Shown: piece by piece, positions 40,723 through 49,638 of the stretch
Layout of the letters: each line of letters begins with the position of its first letter
How positions within the stretch are numbered: position 1 is the first letter of the stretch
Source of the DNA: Novosphingobium profundi
GTDB lineage: Bacteria; Pseudomonadota; Alphaproteobacteria; Sphingomonadales; Sphingomonadaceae
Length of the DNA: 64,000 bases
Reading direction: 5' to 3'
Assembly: GCF_020524485.1 (NCBI RefSeq)
Contig: NZ_JAIVLF010000001.1
Span: 868,001-932,000 of the forward strand
The notes under the pieces: generated by a model
Databases searched by the model: none
Seen by the model: only the letters and a program-made list of their open reading frames with translations
Told to the model about the DNA's origin: nothing
Program-made: the position numbers and the translations under genes

Positions 40723-41961
40723 TCAGACGTCATCGGCCGAGATGTATTCCTCGACGTCGATCTCGCCCGCCATGCGGCCGACTGCCACCGCAACGGTGGC
40801 ATCGCCGGTGACGTTCGTCATCGTGCGCGCCATGTCGAGGAGGTGGTTGATCCCTGCGACGAAGGCGATGGTTTCCAGCGGTACGCCGATGGAGGAAAGA
40901 ACCAGGCTCATCATCACGAGCCCCGAGCCCGGCACGCCCGCAGCACCGATCGCGCCGAGCGTCGAGGTAAGGGCGATCATCACGTAGGAGAACCAGCTCA
41001 GTTCGATGCCGTAGGCCTGCGCGCCGAACAGCGCGATGACGCCCAGGTACATCGCGGTGCCGTTCATGTTGATCGTCGCGCCCAGCGCCACGGTGAAGCT
41101 GGCGATGGAGTTGGAAACGCCGAGGTTCCGCTCGACGCAGCGCAGCGTGACGGGGAGCGCGGCGTTGGAGGAGGCGGTGGAGAAGGCAACGGCCTGCGCA
41201 TCGATGATGCCACGATAGAAATCGCGCACGGGGAGGCGCGCGATGCTCTTGAGGATCAGCGGGTAGACGATGCCTAGGATGATCGCGCAGCCCAGGTAAT
41301 TGAGCCCGACCAGCTTGGAGAGCGGCACCAGCGCCTCGAAGCCGAAGGTGCCCGCGACCCAGGCGATCAGCGCGAAGACGCCCAGCGGCGTCAGCTCCAT
41401 CACGAAGATGGTCATGTTCTGCATGACGACCGAGCCCGCGTTCATCGCCCTGGCGAGCGGCTTGCCCTCCTCGCCCGAGACGAGAATGGCCATACCGAAC
41501 AGCACCGAGAAGACGATGACGGGCAGGATCGAGCCCTGCGCCATGGCCATGATCGGGTTTTCGGGCACGAGCCCCACGATCATCGCGATGAGCGACTGGT
41601 CGGGCGCTTCGGGCACCGCGCTGCCTGCGGGAAGGGCAATGGACAGCCCCTCGCCCGGCTGGGCCAGCGTGGCGAGCCCCATGCCCAGCGAGACCGAGAT
41701 GAGCGCGGTGCTCATGAAGAGGAGGAGCGCGCGTCCCCCCACCTTGCCCAGGCGCCCGATGTCGCCCACCGCGGTGATCCCGGAGACCAGCGAGAAGAAG
41801 ATGAGCGGCACCACCAGCATCTTGATCGCGCGGATGAAGAGATCGCCGATCCAGCGGATCGCGTTCGCCTGCTCGCCCAGCACAAGGCCTGCCGCGATGC
41901 CCAGGACAAGGGCGGCGAGCACGCGTTTCCAGAGCGGGGTCTTGAACCAGGCTTTCAGCAT
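40723..41961 (-). CDS. Dicarboxylate/amino acid:cation symporter (DAACS)
   Basis: A 412-residue symporter of the GltP/DctA family. Eight membrane helices and two hairpin loops are expected; key motifs are MLVVPLIFFSLVSGI in helix 3, STASSNAALPVTLRCVE in hairpin 1, GATINMNGTAMYLGVIALF in helix 7 and GVPGSGLVMMSLVL in hairpin 2. The asparagine in INMNGT stands where many members have aspartate. The ATG at 41961 begins the conserved N-terminus; the upstream open frame is not protein-like. The protein imports dicarboxylic or small neutral amino acids with sodium or protons. It converges with the D-amino acid unit and could feed it, but this link is positional only. Confidence 0.9.
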   Translation of the reverse strand: MLKAWFKTPLWKRVLAALVLGIAAGLVLGEQANAIRWIGDLFIRAIKMLVVPLIFFSLVSGITAVGDIGRLGKVGGRALLLFMSTALISVSLGMGLATLAQPGEGLSIALPAGSAVPEAPDQSLIAMIVGLVPENPIMAMAQGSILPVIVFSVLFGMAILVSGEEGKPLARAMNAGSVVMQNMTIFVMELTPLGVFALIAWVAGTFGFEALVPLSKLVGLNYLGCAIILGIVYPLILKSIARLPVRDFYRGIIDAQAVAFSTASSNAALPVTLRCVERNLGVSNSIASFTVALGATINMNGTAMYLGVIALFGAQAYGIELSWFSYVMIALTSTLGAIGAAGVPGSGLVMMSLVLSSIGVPLETIAFVAGINHLLDMARTMTNVTGDATVAVAVGRMAGEIDVEEYISADDV

Positions 41962-42108
41962 CGGGCGGGGGCATCCTTGTAGGTCTGCAGGAGGAAGCGG
42001 AGGGGATACCAGAAGGCGGCCAGGGCCGTGCTGCCAAGACTTGGGCAGCCCATAACCCATGTCTATCAACGCCTTTCTGCGCGTCGGGCGAAGATGTCCA
42101 GACGCAAC

Positions 42109-42142
42109 AGACCCCGCATGTCGCAGCGGACATGCGGGGTCT
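42109..42142. terminator. 14-bp stem-loop after the second TonB receptor
   Basis: AGACCCCGCATGTC (42109-42122) pairs perfectly with 42129-42142 around GCAGCG. It lies 28 bp past the receptor stop. The T-run on the minus strand is short (TGTTGCGTCT), so termination efficiency is uncertain. Confidence 0.75.
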
Positions 42143-42169
42143 GGGGTTGGGACGGCGGAAGGGTGCGGA

Positions 42170-44359
42170 TCAGTAGTCGATGCTGAAGCGCACGCCGTAG
42201 CTGACCGGACGCGCGGGCTGGGCGATGTCCGCGCTGGTGAAGTAGTTGCGGGTGAGGTCGTACTCTTCGTTGAAGATGTTGCGGCCCCACAGGCTGAGCG
42301 TCCAGGGCCCGCTGCTGGGTGCCAGCTGCACTTCGGCGTTGACCACGAAGTAGGCCGCGATGTCGAAGGTCTCACCCAGCCACGAGGGGTATTCCTCGCG
42401 GAAGGAGTAGGTCGCCGATGGGGTCAGCGTGTAGTCGCCCATCGGGATCGCGTAGCGCATCGAGCCGCCCAGCGAGAGGTTGGGGAAGGGGATGTCGGTG
42501 TGCGCGCGGTCGGTGTAGACGGCTTCGCCCACCAGGTTCGAAGCGGGCACGTCGAGATCGAAGAACTCGAGGTAGCGTCCTTTCTTGTAGCCCACGTATT
42601 GCGTGACGGTAACGCCCTCAATGGGGGTCACGACCACTTCAAGCTCGGTGCCCCAGATGCTCGACTTGGGCGCGTTGGCAAAGCGTCCGACCGCGCCGTT
42701 GTCGCCCCAGACCGCCGAGAGCACCTGCTGGTCGCGGTAGTCGTAGTAGAAGAACGAGCCGTTGATCTGGAAGGTGCGCGAGGGGTTGGCCTTGAAGCCG
42801 ACCTCGTAGGCGTAAAGCGTCTCGGGCGCGAAGGGCTCGATGCCGCTCTCGTTGCCGGTGTTGTACGTGGTGAAACCGCCCGACTTGGTGCCCTTGCTGG
42901 CCGAGGCGTAGAGCAGCAGGTCGTCGCTCGGCGTGAATTCGAAGGCCAGCTTGCCGGTCAGCGGCTTCATCGAGGTGGTGACGTCGGTCGGCGGGAGGGC
43001 CTGCGCCCCGCCGAAGGCCGAACCGAAGCCCTGAAGCTGGCGCTTCTCATACTCGTAGCGAAGCCCGGCGATGGCCTTGAAGCGCGGCGAGAAGGCGTAT
43101 TCGAGCTGGCCGAAGCCGCTGATCGATTCCACCTTCTGCGCATAGTTCACGCGGGCGTAGGTGCCGTAGACATCGACGAAGTCGGAGTAGTAGCGCTCGT
43201 CGAGGTTCTGCTGCGAATAGTAGGCGCCCACCACCCAGGTCAGCGGACCGGGTTGCGAATTGCTGAGGCGGACTTCCTGCGCGAACACGTCGACGTCGCT
43301 GCCGAAGAAGGTGTCCGCTTCAACGGAGGCGGAGGAGTCCCAGTCGCCGAACTGTTCGCGGTGAAGCCAGTCGTAGGCGGTCACGCTGGTCAGCGTCACG
43401 CTGCCAAAGTCGTAGGAGAGATTGCCTGAAACGCCCCAGGTCTCGTTGTCGACGCCCGGCACGTCGCCCACCGAAAGTTCGGTGTCCGCCAGGAGCTGGG
43501 GCGAGAGGCCCCAGCCGGTCGCGAAGCGGTCGGTGTCGGCGGGAATGACTGGCCCCGCACCTGCCTGCGTGGGCAGGTCATTGAGGAGATAGAGGCCGAT
43601 GGCGTCGGACTTGTCGCGCCCGTAGTGGAAGTCGAGCAGGCCTGAAAAGCCGCTGCCCACCGGCTCGATGGCGAGCAGCGCGCGGCCTGCCCAGCGGTTG
43701 GCATCGCCGATCTCTTCGCCGGTATCGCGGTTGTACTGGTAGGCGCCGCCCTGCTGCGTGGCGCCAGAGACGCGCAGGTTGATGCCGTCTGTGAGCGGGC
43801 CCGAGACGAAGGCCTCGCCGCGCAGGGCATCGAAGCGGCCATATTCGACCATGCCGCCCGCGGTGAAGTGGTCGGTCGGCTTGTTGGTGGTGAAGTTGAC
43901 CGCGCCGCCCGTGGTGTTGCGTCCGTAGAGCGTGCCCTGAGGCCCGCGCAGAACCTCGACCCGCGCGACGTCGAAGATGAGCCCCTGCGTCATCACCGGC
44001 ACCGGGTAGGCGACTTCGTTGACGTAGACGCCGACGGTGGGCGAGTTATTCGAGGCGTAGTCCTGGAAGCCCACGCCGCGCAGGCGAAATTGCGCCGCGC
44101 CGCCGCCGAAGGCGGGCTCGATCTCGAGGCTGGGCGTCGCGTCCTGCAGCTGGTTGACGTTGGTGACGCCGCGCTGTTCCAGTTCATCGCTGCCGATGAC
44201 GCTGAGCGCGATCCCTACGTCCTGCGCGTTCTGTTCACGCCGCTGCGCGGTCACGACGATGCTGCCGTCCCCGTTCTCGGATACCTGTGCATAGGCGGGC
44301 GCGCAGAGCGTGGCAGCCACGATCGCGCCGATTGCCGTCCGACCCAAATACGTCTTCAT
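42170..44359 (-). CDS. TonB-dependent receptor of the amine island
   Basis: A 729-residue receptor. Signal peptide MKTYLGRTAIGAIVAATLCA (cleaved after AYA), a plug domain beginning SIVVTAQRREQNAQDVGIAL with VEVLRGPQGTLYGRNTTGGA, and a barrel ending RPVSYGVRFSIDY. The class resembles the sphingomonad receptors for aromatic or small organic substrates, with the sequence QRREQNAQDV at the TonB box region. It precedes the transaminase gene by ~130 bp on the same strand, reading away from the plus-strand aau operon. The ligand is unknown; amines or amine conjugates are suggested by the neighbourhood. Confidence 0.9.
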   Translation of the reverse strand: MKTYLGRTAIGAIVAATLCAPAYAQVSENGDGSIVVTAQRREQNAQDVGIALSVIGSDELEQRGVTNVNQLQDATPSLEIEPAFGGGAAQFRLRGVGFQDYASNNSPTVGVYVNEVAYPVPVMTQGLIFDVARVEVLRGPQGTLYGRNTTGGAVNFTTNKPTDHFTAGGMVEYGRFDALRGEAFVSGPLTDGINLRVSGATQQGGAYQYNRDTGEEIGDANRWAGRALLAIEPVGSGFSGLLDFHYGRDKSDAIGLYLLNDLPTQAGAGPVIPADTDRFATGWGLSPQLLADTELSVGDVPGVDNETWGVSGNLSYDFGSVTLTSVTAYDWLHREQFGDWDSSASVEADTFFGSDVDVFAQEVRLSNSQPGPLTWVVGAYYSQQNLDERYYSDFVDVYGTYARVNYAQKVESISGFGQLEYAFSPRFKAIAGLRYEYEKRQLQGFGSAFGGAQALPPTDVTTSMKPLTGKLAFEFTPSDDLLLYASASKGTKSGGFTTYNTGNESGIEPFAPETLYAYEVGFKANPSRTFQINGSFFYYDYRDQQVLSAVWGDNGAVGRFANAPKSSIWGTELEVVVTPIEGVTVTQYVGYKKGRYLEFFDLDVPASNLVGEAVYTDRAHTDIPFPNLSLGGSMRYAIPMGDYTLTPSATYSFREEYPSWLGETFDIAAYFVVNAEVQLAPSSGPWTLSLWGRNIFNEEYDLTRNYFTSADIAQPARPVSYGVRFSIDY

Positions 44360-44486
44360 GTCAGCTCCCTTGTATTTGGTGAACGCATGATTGCGTTTCC
44401 CCCCCGTTTCAGGCCTCTCCCAAGAGCCTTCGACCGCAACCCTCTGTCTCGCGGTCGGACGCCATAGTGCTGTTTTCGCTTTTTTA

Positions 44487-45788
44487 TCAGTGAATTTTCG
44501 CCAGCGTGTCGGCGATGGTGACCGCGATCCGTTCGAAGTGATCGGGCGTGGCGATGAGCGGCGGCGACAGCGCGACGATGTCGCCTGTCACCCGGATCAG
44601 GACACCGGCGTCGAAGCAGGCGTGGAACAGTTCCATCGCCCGCGCGCCGGGTGCGCCCTCGCGCGGGACCAGTTCGATCCCGGCCACCATCCCCAGGTTG
44701 CGAACGTCGATCACGTGGCGCGCATCGGCCAGGGCGTGGAAGATGTCCTCGAAGATGCCTTCGAGCGAGGCGGCGCGCTCGAACAGGCCTTCGCCCTCGT
44801 AGACATCGAGCGAGGCAAGCGCGGCGGCGGCGGCCAGCGGATGGCCGGAATAGGTGTAGCCGTGGAAGAACTCGATCCCCGGCGCCGCGGCCTGGGTGAC
44901 CGCCTCGTAGATGTCCTGGCGCACAGCGGTGCAGCCCATCGGGACCGCTCCATTGGTGAGGCCCTTGGCCGTGGTGATAATGTCAGGAGTGACACCGAAG
45001 CGCTGCGAGGCCGTGGCCGCGCCCAGACGCCCGAAGCCGGTGATCACCTCGTCGAAGATGAGGAGGATGCCGTGCTCCTGCGTGATCGCGCGCAGGCGTT
45101 CGAGATAGCCTTTGGGGGGCACAAGGACCCCGGCCGAGCCTGACATCGGCTCGACCATGACCGCCGCGATGGTCTCGGCGCCGAACTCCTCGATGAAGCC
45201 GAGCAATTCATCGGCGAGGTCGGCGCCTGTGTCCGGCTGGCCGCGCGTGAAGGCGTTGTTGGCGATGTCGAGCGTTGCGGAAAGGTGGCTGAAGCCGGGA
45301 AGCAGCGGAAAGCCGCGCGCGTTGTTGGGCAGGCCGCCCACCGAAATGCCGCCAAAGCCCACGCCGTGGTAGCCGCGCTGACGTCCGATGATGCGCTTGC
45401 GCGCCGGTTCGCCGCGCGCTTCATGGTAGGCGTAGGCGATCTTCAGCGCCGTATCACCTGCCTCCGAGCCCGAGTTTCCGAAGAAGAAGCGGTTGATGCC
45501 CTTGGGAAAGATCGTCTCCAGCCGCTGTGCGAGCTGGAACACCTTGGGGTGGCCGAGCTGGAAGGTCGGCGCAAAGTCGAGCTCTTCGGCCTGTTCGCGG
45601 ATGGCCGCGACAATCGGGCCGCGCGCGTGCCCGGCATTGACGCACCACAGGCCCGAGGTGCCATCGAGGATCTCGTTGCCCTTGGCATCGCGGTAATGGC
45701 AGCCGCTGGCCGAGGCGAGCAGCCGCGGCGTCGCCTTGAAGCCGCGGTTGTCGGTGAAGGGCATCCAGAAATTCGCGAGGTCGTCCAC
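44487..45788 (-). CDS. Omega-amino acid (beta-alanine):pyruvate transaminase
   Basis: A 433-residue class III aminotransferase. Motifs: FGNSGSEAGDTALKIAYAYH, PLP Asp in LLIFDEVITGFGRLGA and PLP Lys in IITTAKGLTNGAVPMGCTAV, then HGYTYSGHPLAAAAALASLD. The start MDDLANFWMPFTDNRGFKAT is diagnostic of the omega-amino acid:pyruvate (OapT/beta-alanine) subfamily, which converts beta-alanine and other omega-amines to semialdehydes. An MmsA-like semialdehyde dehydrogenase occurs at 53094 in the same island, the usual partner in beta-alanine catabolism. The gene is preceded by a palindrome-rich gap and the XRE-cupin regulator. Confidence 0.9.
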   Translation of the reverse strand: MDDLANFWMPFTDNRGFKATPRLLASASGCHYRDAKGNEILDGTSGLWCVNAGHARGPIVAAIREQAEELDFAPTFQLGHPKVFQLAQRLETIFPKGINRFFFGNSGSEAGDTALKIAYAYHEARGEPARKRIIGRQRGYHGVGFGGISVGGLPNNARGFPLLPGFSHLSATLDIANNAFTRGQPDTGADLADELLGFIEEFGAETIAAVMVEPMSGSAGVLVPPKGYLERLRAITQEHGILLIFDEVITGFGRLGAATASQRFGVTPDIITTAKGLTNGAVPMGCTAVRQDIYEAVTQAAAPGIEFFHGYTYSGHPLAAAAALASLDVYEGEGLFERAASLEGIFEDIFHALADARHVIDVRNLGMVAGIELVPREGAPGARAMELFHACFDAGVLIRVTGDIVALSPPLIATPDHFERIAVTIADTLAKIH

Positions 45789-45850
45789 AGAACTGGCATC
45801 CTATGCTTGAGCAATTGATGACAGAGTGATGGCAATTGCGGCATTGCGAC

Positions 45851-45905
45851 AAGTCTATTTCTTGCGTCGCAAAAAACATGCGGCAATGCACCGCAAAATA
45901 GACTT
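45851..45905. promoter_or_regulatory. Inverted repeats upstream of the transaminase
   Basis: AAGTCTATTT (45851-45860) and AAATAGACTT (45896-45905) form a perfect 10-bp inverted repeat with a 35-base spacer holding the palindrome TTGCGTCGCAA (45862-45872) and a GCGGCAATGCACCGC segment. It lies in the transaminase promoter gap, next to the XRE-cupin gene, and probably contains regulator sites. Confidence 0.6.
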
Positions 45906-45963
45906 TTCTGCAATTTGGCGATCAGCATATTGAGCAAGTTGCATCAGCGCCCGGGACTTTTTT

Positions 45964-46509
45964 CTAGAAGCTGGGCGGGGTGCAGGCGCTCACCACGATG
46001 CACGGTTCCTTGCCCGTATTGCGGAAACGATGGGGCAGCTGACTGGAGAAGAGATAGGCATCGCCCACCTGCAGCACGCGGGTTTCGTCATCGACGGTCA
46101 CTTCCAGTTTGCCCGAGATGATGACGCCCGCTTCCTCGCCTTCATGGGTGAGCATCACCCGCCCACTTTCCGAGCCCGGCTGGTAGGTTTCGTAGAGCAT
46201 CTGGATCGAGGAACTGCCGCTCTGGCCGACCTGGCGATAGCTGACGCCGCCGCGCCCGATTTCCGAAAGATCGTTTCGTTTAAAGAAGATGCTTCGATCC
46301 TCGGTGACGTCGAGGTTGAAGAACTCGCCGAGCGTCATGCCGATCGCATCGAGGATACGCTTGAGCGATCCGACCGAGGGATTGGTGCGTCCGCCCTCGA
46401 TCAGCGAGATCGTGCTGCTGGGTACGCCGGCCAGTTTGGCCAAGGCCCTCTGGCTGATGTCCTTGCGCTCGCGCACGGCGCGCAGGCGCACGCCTACTTC
46501 GTCCTTCAT
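45964..46509 (-). CDS. XRE-family regulator with cupin domain (PuuR-like)
   Basis: A 181-residue regulator joining an N-terminal Cro/CI-type HTH (RLRAVRERKDISQRALAKLA, GVPSSTISLIEGGRTNPSVG) to a C-terminal cupin (HEGEEAGVIISGKLEVTVDD, VGDAYLFSSQLPHRFRNTG). This layout is typical of regulators such as PuuR, which sense polyamine or amine catabolites. It lies between the minus-strand transaminase and the divergent aau operon, with palindromes in both flanking gaps, so it is the natural candidate regulator of both. The cupin metal ligands are partly visible (the two His), and the effector is inferred to be an amine or amino acid. Confidence 0.88.
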   Translation of the reverse strand: MKDEVGVRLRAVRERKDISQRALAKLAGVPSSTISLIEGGRTNPSVGSLKRILDAIGMTLGEFFNLDVTEDRSIFFKRNDLSEIGRGGVSYRQVGQSGSSSIQMLYETYQPGSESGRVMLTHEGEEAGVIISGKLEVTVDDETRVLQVGDAYLFSSQLPHRFRNTGKEPCIVVSACTPPSF

Positions 46510-46614
46510 GTAAGGTAACTCCCTGTTCCAGGGGCACTGGCCTTATCTGTTCTGGTGCGGCCCCAGTCGTTCTGTCTGGAATGGGACAAGCCTATGTGAC
46601 GGTTTGAGGATGAT

Positions 46615-46641
46615 CAATATTTCATATTGGTTGCAGTGCAA
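46615..46641. promoter_or_regulatory. Palindromes in the aau promoter
   Basis: CAATAT-TTC-ATATTG (46615-46629) and TTGCAGTGCAA (46631-46641) are both perfect palindromes about 70-90 bp upstream of the heavy-subunit gene. The second is like TTGCGTCGCAA at 45862 across the XRE gene (pattern TTGC-R-N-Y-GCAA), consistent with one regulator binding both. Confidence 0.55.
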
Positions 46642-46706
46642 AAAACAGTCTTGTGACCAGACCGCCTTCGATGTGTACTCGGCGCATTCGCAGGAACGGG
46701 GGTTTC

Positions 46707-47864
46707 ATGCACATCAAGACATCACTTCGCCTTGCATCGGCCCTTCTGGTGCTTGCACTCCCAGGTGCGGCCATGGCCGCGCAAGGCCAATTGCCGCCGC
46801 CACTCGAAGAGGAAGTCAGCGACGTGGCGGTCATGGGCGCGCCCGGTCCGCACCGTTTGGTGCTGGCGGGCGGCTTCGGTTCGGGCGGCGCGCAGATCCG
46901 CGACGGCGAGGACGGCAAGCTCCTGGGCACCGTGTCGCTCGGTGGCCTCGCCAACATCGCCTATGCGCCCGACCAGTCGCGCATCTACGTGGCCGAGACG
47001 ATCTGGACCAAGGGCAACCGCGGCACCCGCCAGGACATGATCAGCGTCTACGATGGCCGCACGCTCAACCTCCAGGAAGAGATCACCCTGCCGGGCCGGG
47101 TCTTCATGGTTCCGCGCCGCACCAACTTCTCGATCAGCACCGACGGTGCGCGCGCCTACATGTACAACTTCGATCCGTCGGCCTCGGTCAACGTGGTGGA
47201 CCTTGCAAGCGGCGATGTGCAGGTGGTCGACACCCCCGGCTGCGCCCACGCCATGGCCTGGGGAAAGACCGGCTTTGCGGTCATCTGCGGCGACGGTTCG
47301 ATCGGTTCTGTCGATACGGCCAAGGCGCTGGAACTCAAGCGCTCGGCCGCGTTCTTCGATGCCGAGAACGATCCCCTTTTCGAGGAAGCCGCGATCGATC
47401 CCAAGGCGGGCAAGGGGGTGTTCCTGTCCTACACCGGGGTCATCCACGAGGTGTCTCTGGGCGAGGCAAAGGAACTCGCCGCCTGGCCGATCCAGGAGGC
47501 TGCGGGGCTCGAACTGGCGCGCCCTGATGACCTGCAGCTGGCCTGGCGTCCTGGCGGCGGCGTGGTTTCGGCCTGGCACCACGCCAGTAATCTTCTCTTC
47601 GTGCTGATGCACCCGGGCGAGCACTGGACGCAGAAGGAAAAGGGGACACAGCTCTGGGTCGTCGACCTGACCAAGCGTGAAGTCGTGGAGCGTGTGCCGC
47701 TCAAGATCCCGGTAACCTCGGTTGAGGTCAGCCAGGATGCCGAGCCCTTGCTCTACCTCATCACCGAGGATGGCGGTCTGGAAGTCCTCAACGCGCTTGA
47801 TCGCAGCGAGAAGACCTCGGTGAGCAACGTGGGATCGGTCGTGCCGGTCACTCCGATGCCATGA
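46707..47864 (+). CDS. aauB: Quinohemoprotein-free TTQ amine dehydrogenase, large subunit
   Basis: A 385-residue periplasmic seven-bladed beta-propeller, heavy subunit of a tryptophan tryptophylquinone (TTQ) amine dehydrogenase. Signal peptide [20 protein letters not shown] (cleaved after AMA). Several segments match aromatic amine dehydrogenase better than methylamine dehydrogenase: [35 protein letters not shown] and [20 protein letters not shown]. Aromatic amine dehydrogenase oxidises tyramine, tryptamine or phenylethylamine to aldehyde and ammonia. First gene of a plus-strand operon; its stop overlaps the next gene by ATGA. The amine preference is inferred from recalled sequences of the Alcaligenes faecalis enzyme. 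Confidence 0.82.
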   Translation: MHIKTSLRLASALLVLALPGAAMAAQGQLPPPLEEEVSDVAVMGAPGPHRLVLAGGFGSGGAQIRDGEDGKLLGTVSLGGLANIAYAPDQSRIYVAETIWTKGNRGTRQDMISVYDGRTLNLQEEITLPGRVFMVPRRTNFSISTDGARAYMYNFDPSASVNVVDLASGDVQVVDTPGCAHAMAWGKTGFAVICGDGSIGSVDTAKALELKRSAAFFDAENDPLFEEAAIDPKAGKGVFLSYTGVIHEVSLGEAKELAAWPIQEAAGLELARPDDLQLAWRPGGGVVSAWHHASNLLFVLMHPGEHWTQKEKGTQLWVVDLTKREVVERVPLKIPVTSVEVSQDAEPLLYLITEDGGLEVLNALDRSEKTSVSNVGSVVPVTPMP

Positions 47865-48430
47865 GCGTGCTCGACACAGGCCTTCTCCTTGCCACCGGAG
47901 CAGGGGGGCTGCGCTTCGGAACGGCGCTGCTCTTCGTGGGCGCTGCGCTTCCCAAGCTGCGCAACCGTTCGGCCTTCGCGGGCGTGGTCGCCAATTACAA
48001 GCTGCTCCCGCGCCCCCTGGTGGGCGTGGTGGCGGGGCTGCTCCCGTGGGTTGAACTGGTGCTCGCCGCAGCGCTTCTCGTGCCGCTGACGGCTTCGCTT
48101 GCGGCCTTCAGTGCGGCCCTGCTGCTCACGCTCTTTGCCGGGGCCATCGCCATCAACATCAGCCGTGGGCGTGCGCATATCGACTGCGGCTGCCGGGGTG
48201 ATGAGCTGCGCCAGCCGCTGCGCACAGGCATGGTCGTGCGTAACCTTGTCTGGGCGGCGCTTCTGACCGGCTCGGCCGGGATTGGCGGGCTTGCGCCTGT
48301 CACCATGGCGCAGGGACTTGCGCTCCTCGTGGCTCTCGCGGCCGGTATGCTGGGCGCGCTGCTGCTCCACATTCTCGAAATCTTCTGGGCGCTGCCGGCT
48401 CGGCGCGCCCGCCCCCAAGTCGGAGGCTGA
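47861..48430 (+). CDS. aauE: Amine dehydrogenase maturation membrane protein (MauE-type)
   Basis: A 189-residue protein with four or five membrane helices (e.g. [18 protein letters not shown] and [19 protein letters not shown]). The MauE mark is [20 protein letters not shown], with two cysteines (CGC) close to the membrane. MauE/AauE acts with MauD in forming the many disulfides of the small subunit. It overlaps the large-subunit gene by four bases and is followed after 3 bp by aauD. Gene order B-E-D-A is as in known mau and aau operons. Confidence 0.85.
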   Translation: MSVLDTGLLLATGAGGLRFGTALLFVGAALPKLRNRSAFAGVVANYKLLPRPLVGVVAGLLPWVELVLAAALLVPLTASLAAFSAALLLTLFAGAIAINISRGRAHIDCGCRGDELRQPLRTGMVVRNLVWAALLTGSAGIGGLAPVTMAQGLALLVALAAGMLGALLLHILEIFWALPARRARPQVGG

Positions 48431-48433
48431 CCG

Positions 48434-49045
48434 ATGCTTCTTGTCACCACTGCCCTTGTCCTGCTCTGGATGCTGGTCATCGCCATGGCCTTCGTGATCC
48501 TGGCGCTGGCCCGCCAGATCGGCGTCCTTCACGAACGCCTTGCGCCTGTCGGTGCGCTCGCCACCGCGCAAGGGGCCCAGGCGGGCGAGCAGGCCCCCGT
48601 CATGCCCGGCCATCTGCTGGGCGGCGGCACCATCGAGATCGGGGGGGCACTTCCTGCAGGTTCGCTGCGCCTGCTGCTCTTCGTCGCGCCCTCCTGCCCG
48701 ATCTGCAAGAAGCTCATCCCCATCGCTCTTGACGTGGCGCGCGACGAGCGTGTCGATCTCGTCTTCGTGGGGGATGAGGACCCGGACGAGCAGCGCCGCA
48801 TGATCGAGCGCCATGGCCTTGCGGGACAGACGTTCGTCAACGGGCCGGAAGTGGGCATGGCCTTCGCGGTCGCCAAGCTGCCCCATGCGATCCTGCTTGA
48901 TGACGCGGGCAAGGTCGTCGCGCGCGGCCTCGTCAACAGCCGCGAGCACCTGGAGAGCCTGCTGGTCTCGCACGAGACCGGTCACGCCAACGTGCAGAGC
49001 TACCTGCGCGCAAGCCGCGCCCCGGCGCTGGAGGCCGCCGAGTAA
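48434..49045 (+). CDS. aauD: Thioredoxin-like disulfide protein (MauD-type)
   Basis: A 203-residue membrane-anchored thioredoxin-like protein. One N-terminal helix (LLVTTALVLLWMLVIAMAFV), then a periplasmic domain with the active site FVAPSCPICKKLIPIALD (Cys-Pro-Ile-Cys) and cis-Pro loop AKLPHAILLDDAGKV. MauD is needed for stable small-subunit production, presumably by making or shuffling its six disulfides. Spacing to both neighbours fits one operon. Confidence 0.88.
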   Translation: MLLVTTALVLLWMLVIAMAFVILALARQIGVLHERLAPVGALATAQGAQAGEQAPVMPGHLLGGGTIEIGGALPAGSLRLLLFVAPSCPICKKLIPIALDVARDERVDLVFVGDEDPDEQRRMIERHGLAGQTFVNGPEVGMAFAVAKLPHAILLDDAGKVVARGLVNSREHLESLLVSHETGHANVQSYLRASRAPALEAAE

Positions 49046-49073
49046 GGCGTGCCCTGCAAGGAGAAATGCACCC

Positions 49074-49604
49074 ATGAACTGGAAACTCATCGACAGCGCC
49101 AGCGAGAAGCTCTCACGCGGGCTGGCCAAGGGCACCTCGCGCCGCTCGCTTCTGGCCAAGATCGGCGGCGCGGCAAGTTTCGCACCCTTCTTCCCGGTGC
49201 TGCCCGTGGCCCGCGCGCAGGACGCCGATGTGCCGCTCAGCAACTTTGCGCGCACCGCGCAGACCAAGGACGACACGCAGTGCAACTACTGGCGCTACTG
49301 CGCCATCGACGGCGCGCTGTGCACCTGCTGCGGGGGCGGCATCCACACCTGTCCGCCGGGGACCGAAGCCTCGCCCACGTCCTGGGTCGGTACCTGCCGC
49401 AATCCCGAGGACGGGCGCTCGTACCTCATCGCCTACCGCGATTGCTGCGGGGCGAGCATGTGCCAGACCGACTGCCATTGCGATGGGACGGAGCGCGAGA
49501 TGCCCGCCTACCGCCCGATGGCCGACAACGAGATCATCTGGTGCTTTGGCACCAAGTCGATGAGCTACCACTGCTCCACGGCCGCGCTCGTCGGGCCGGT
49601 ATGA
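49074..49604 (+). CDS. aauA: TTQ amine dehydrogenase, small (catalytic) subunit
   Basis: A 176-residue precursor with a Tat-type leader (SRRSLLAKIGGAASFAPFFP, cleaved near ARAQD). The TTQ tryptophans should be Trp104 (PTSWVGTC) and Trp156 (NEIIWCFGT), and the catalytic Asp is Asp123 in LIAYRDCCG, by alignment to the methylamine dehydrogenase small subunit. Cysteine-rich segments such as RYCAIDGALCTCCGGGIHTC supply the disulfides. AAGGAG stands upstream of the ATG. The TTQ cofactor needs post-translational oxygenation; the enzyme known to do this in mau operons, MauG, is not encoded in this window. Confidence 0.88.
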   Translation: MNWKLIDSASEKLSRGLAKGTSRRSLLAKIGGAASFAPFFPVLPVARAQDADVPLSNFARTAQTKDDTQCNYWRYCAIDGALCTCCGGGIHTCPPGTEASPTSWVGTCRNPEDGRSYLIAYRDCCGASMCQTDCHCDGTEREMPAYRPMADNEIIWCFGTKSMSYHCSTAALVGPV

Positions 49605-49638
49605 CGGAGGGGCTTGCGGGGGAAGAAAGGGCCTGCTC

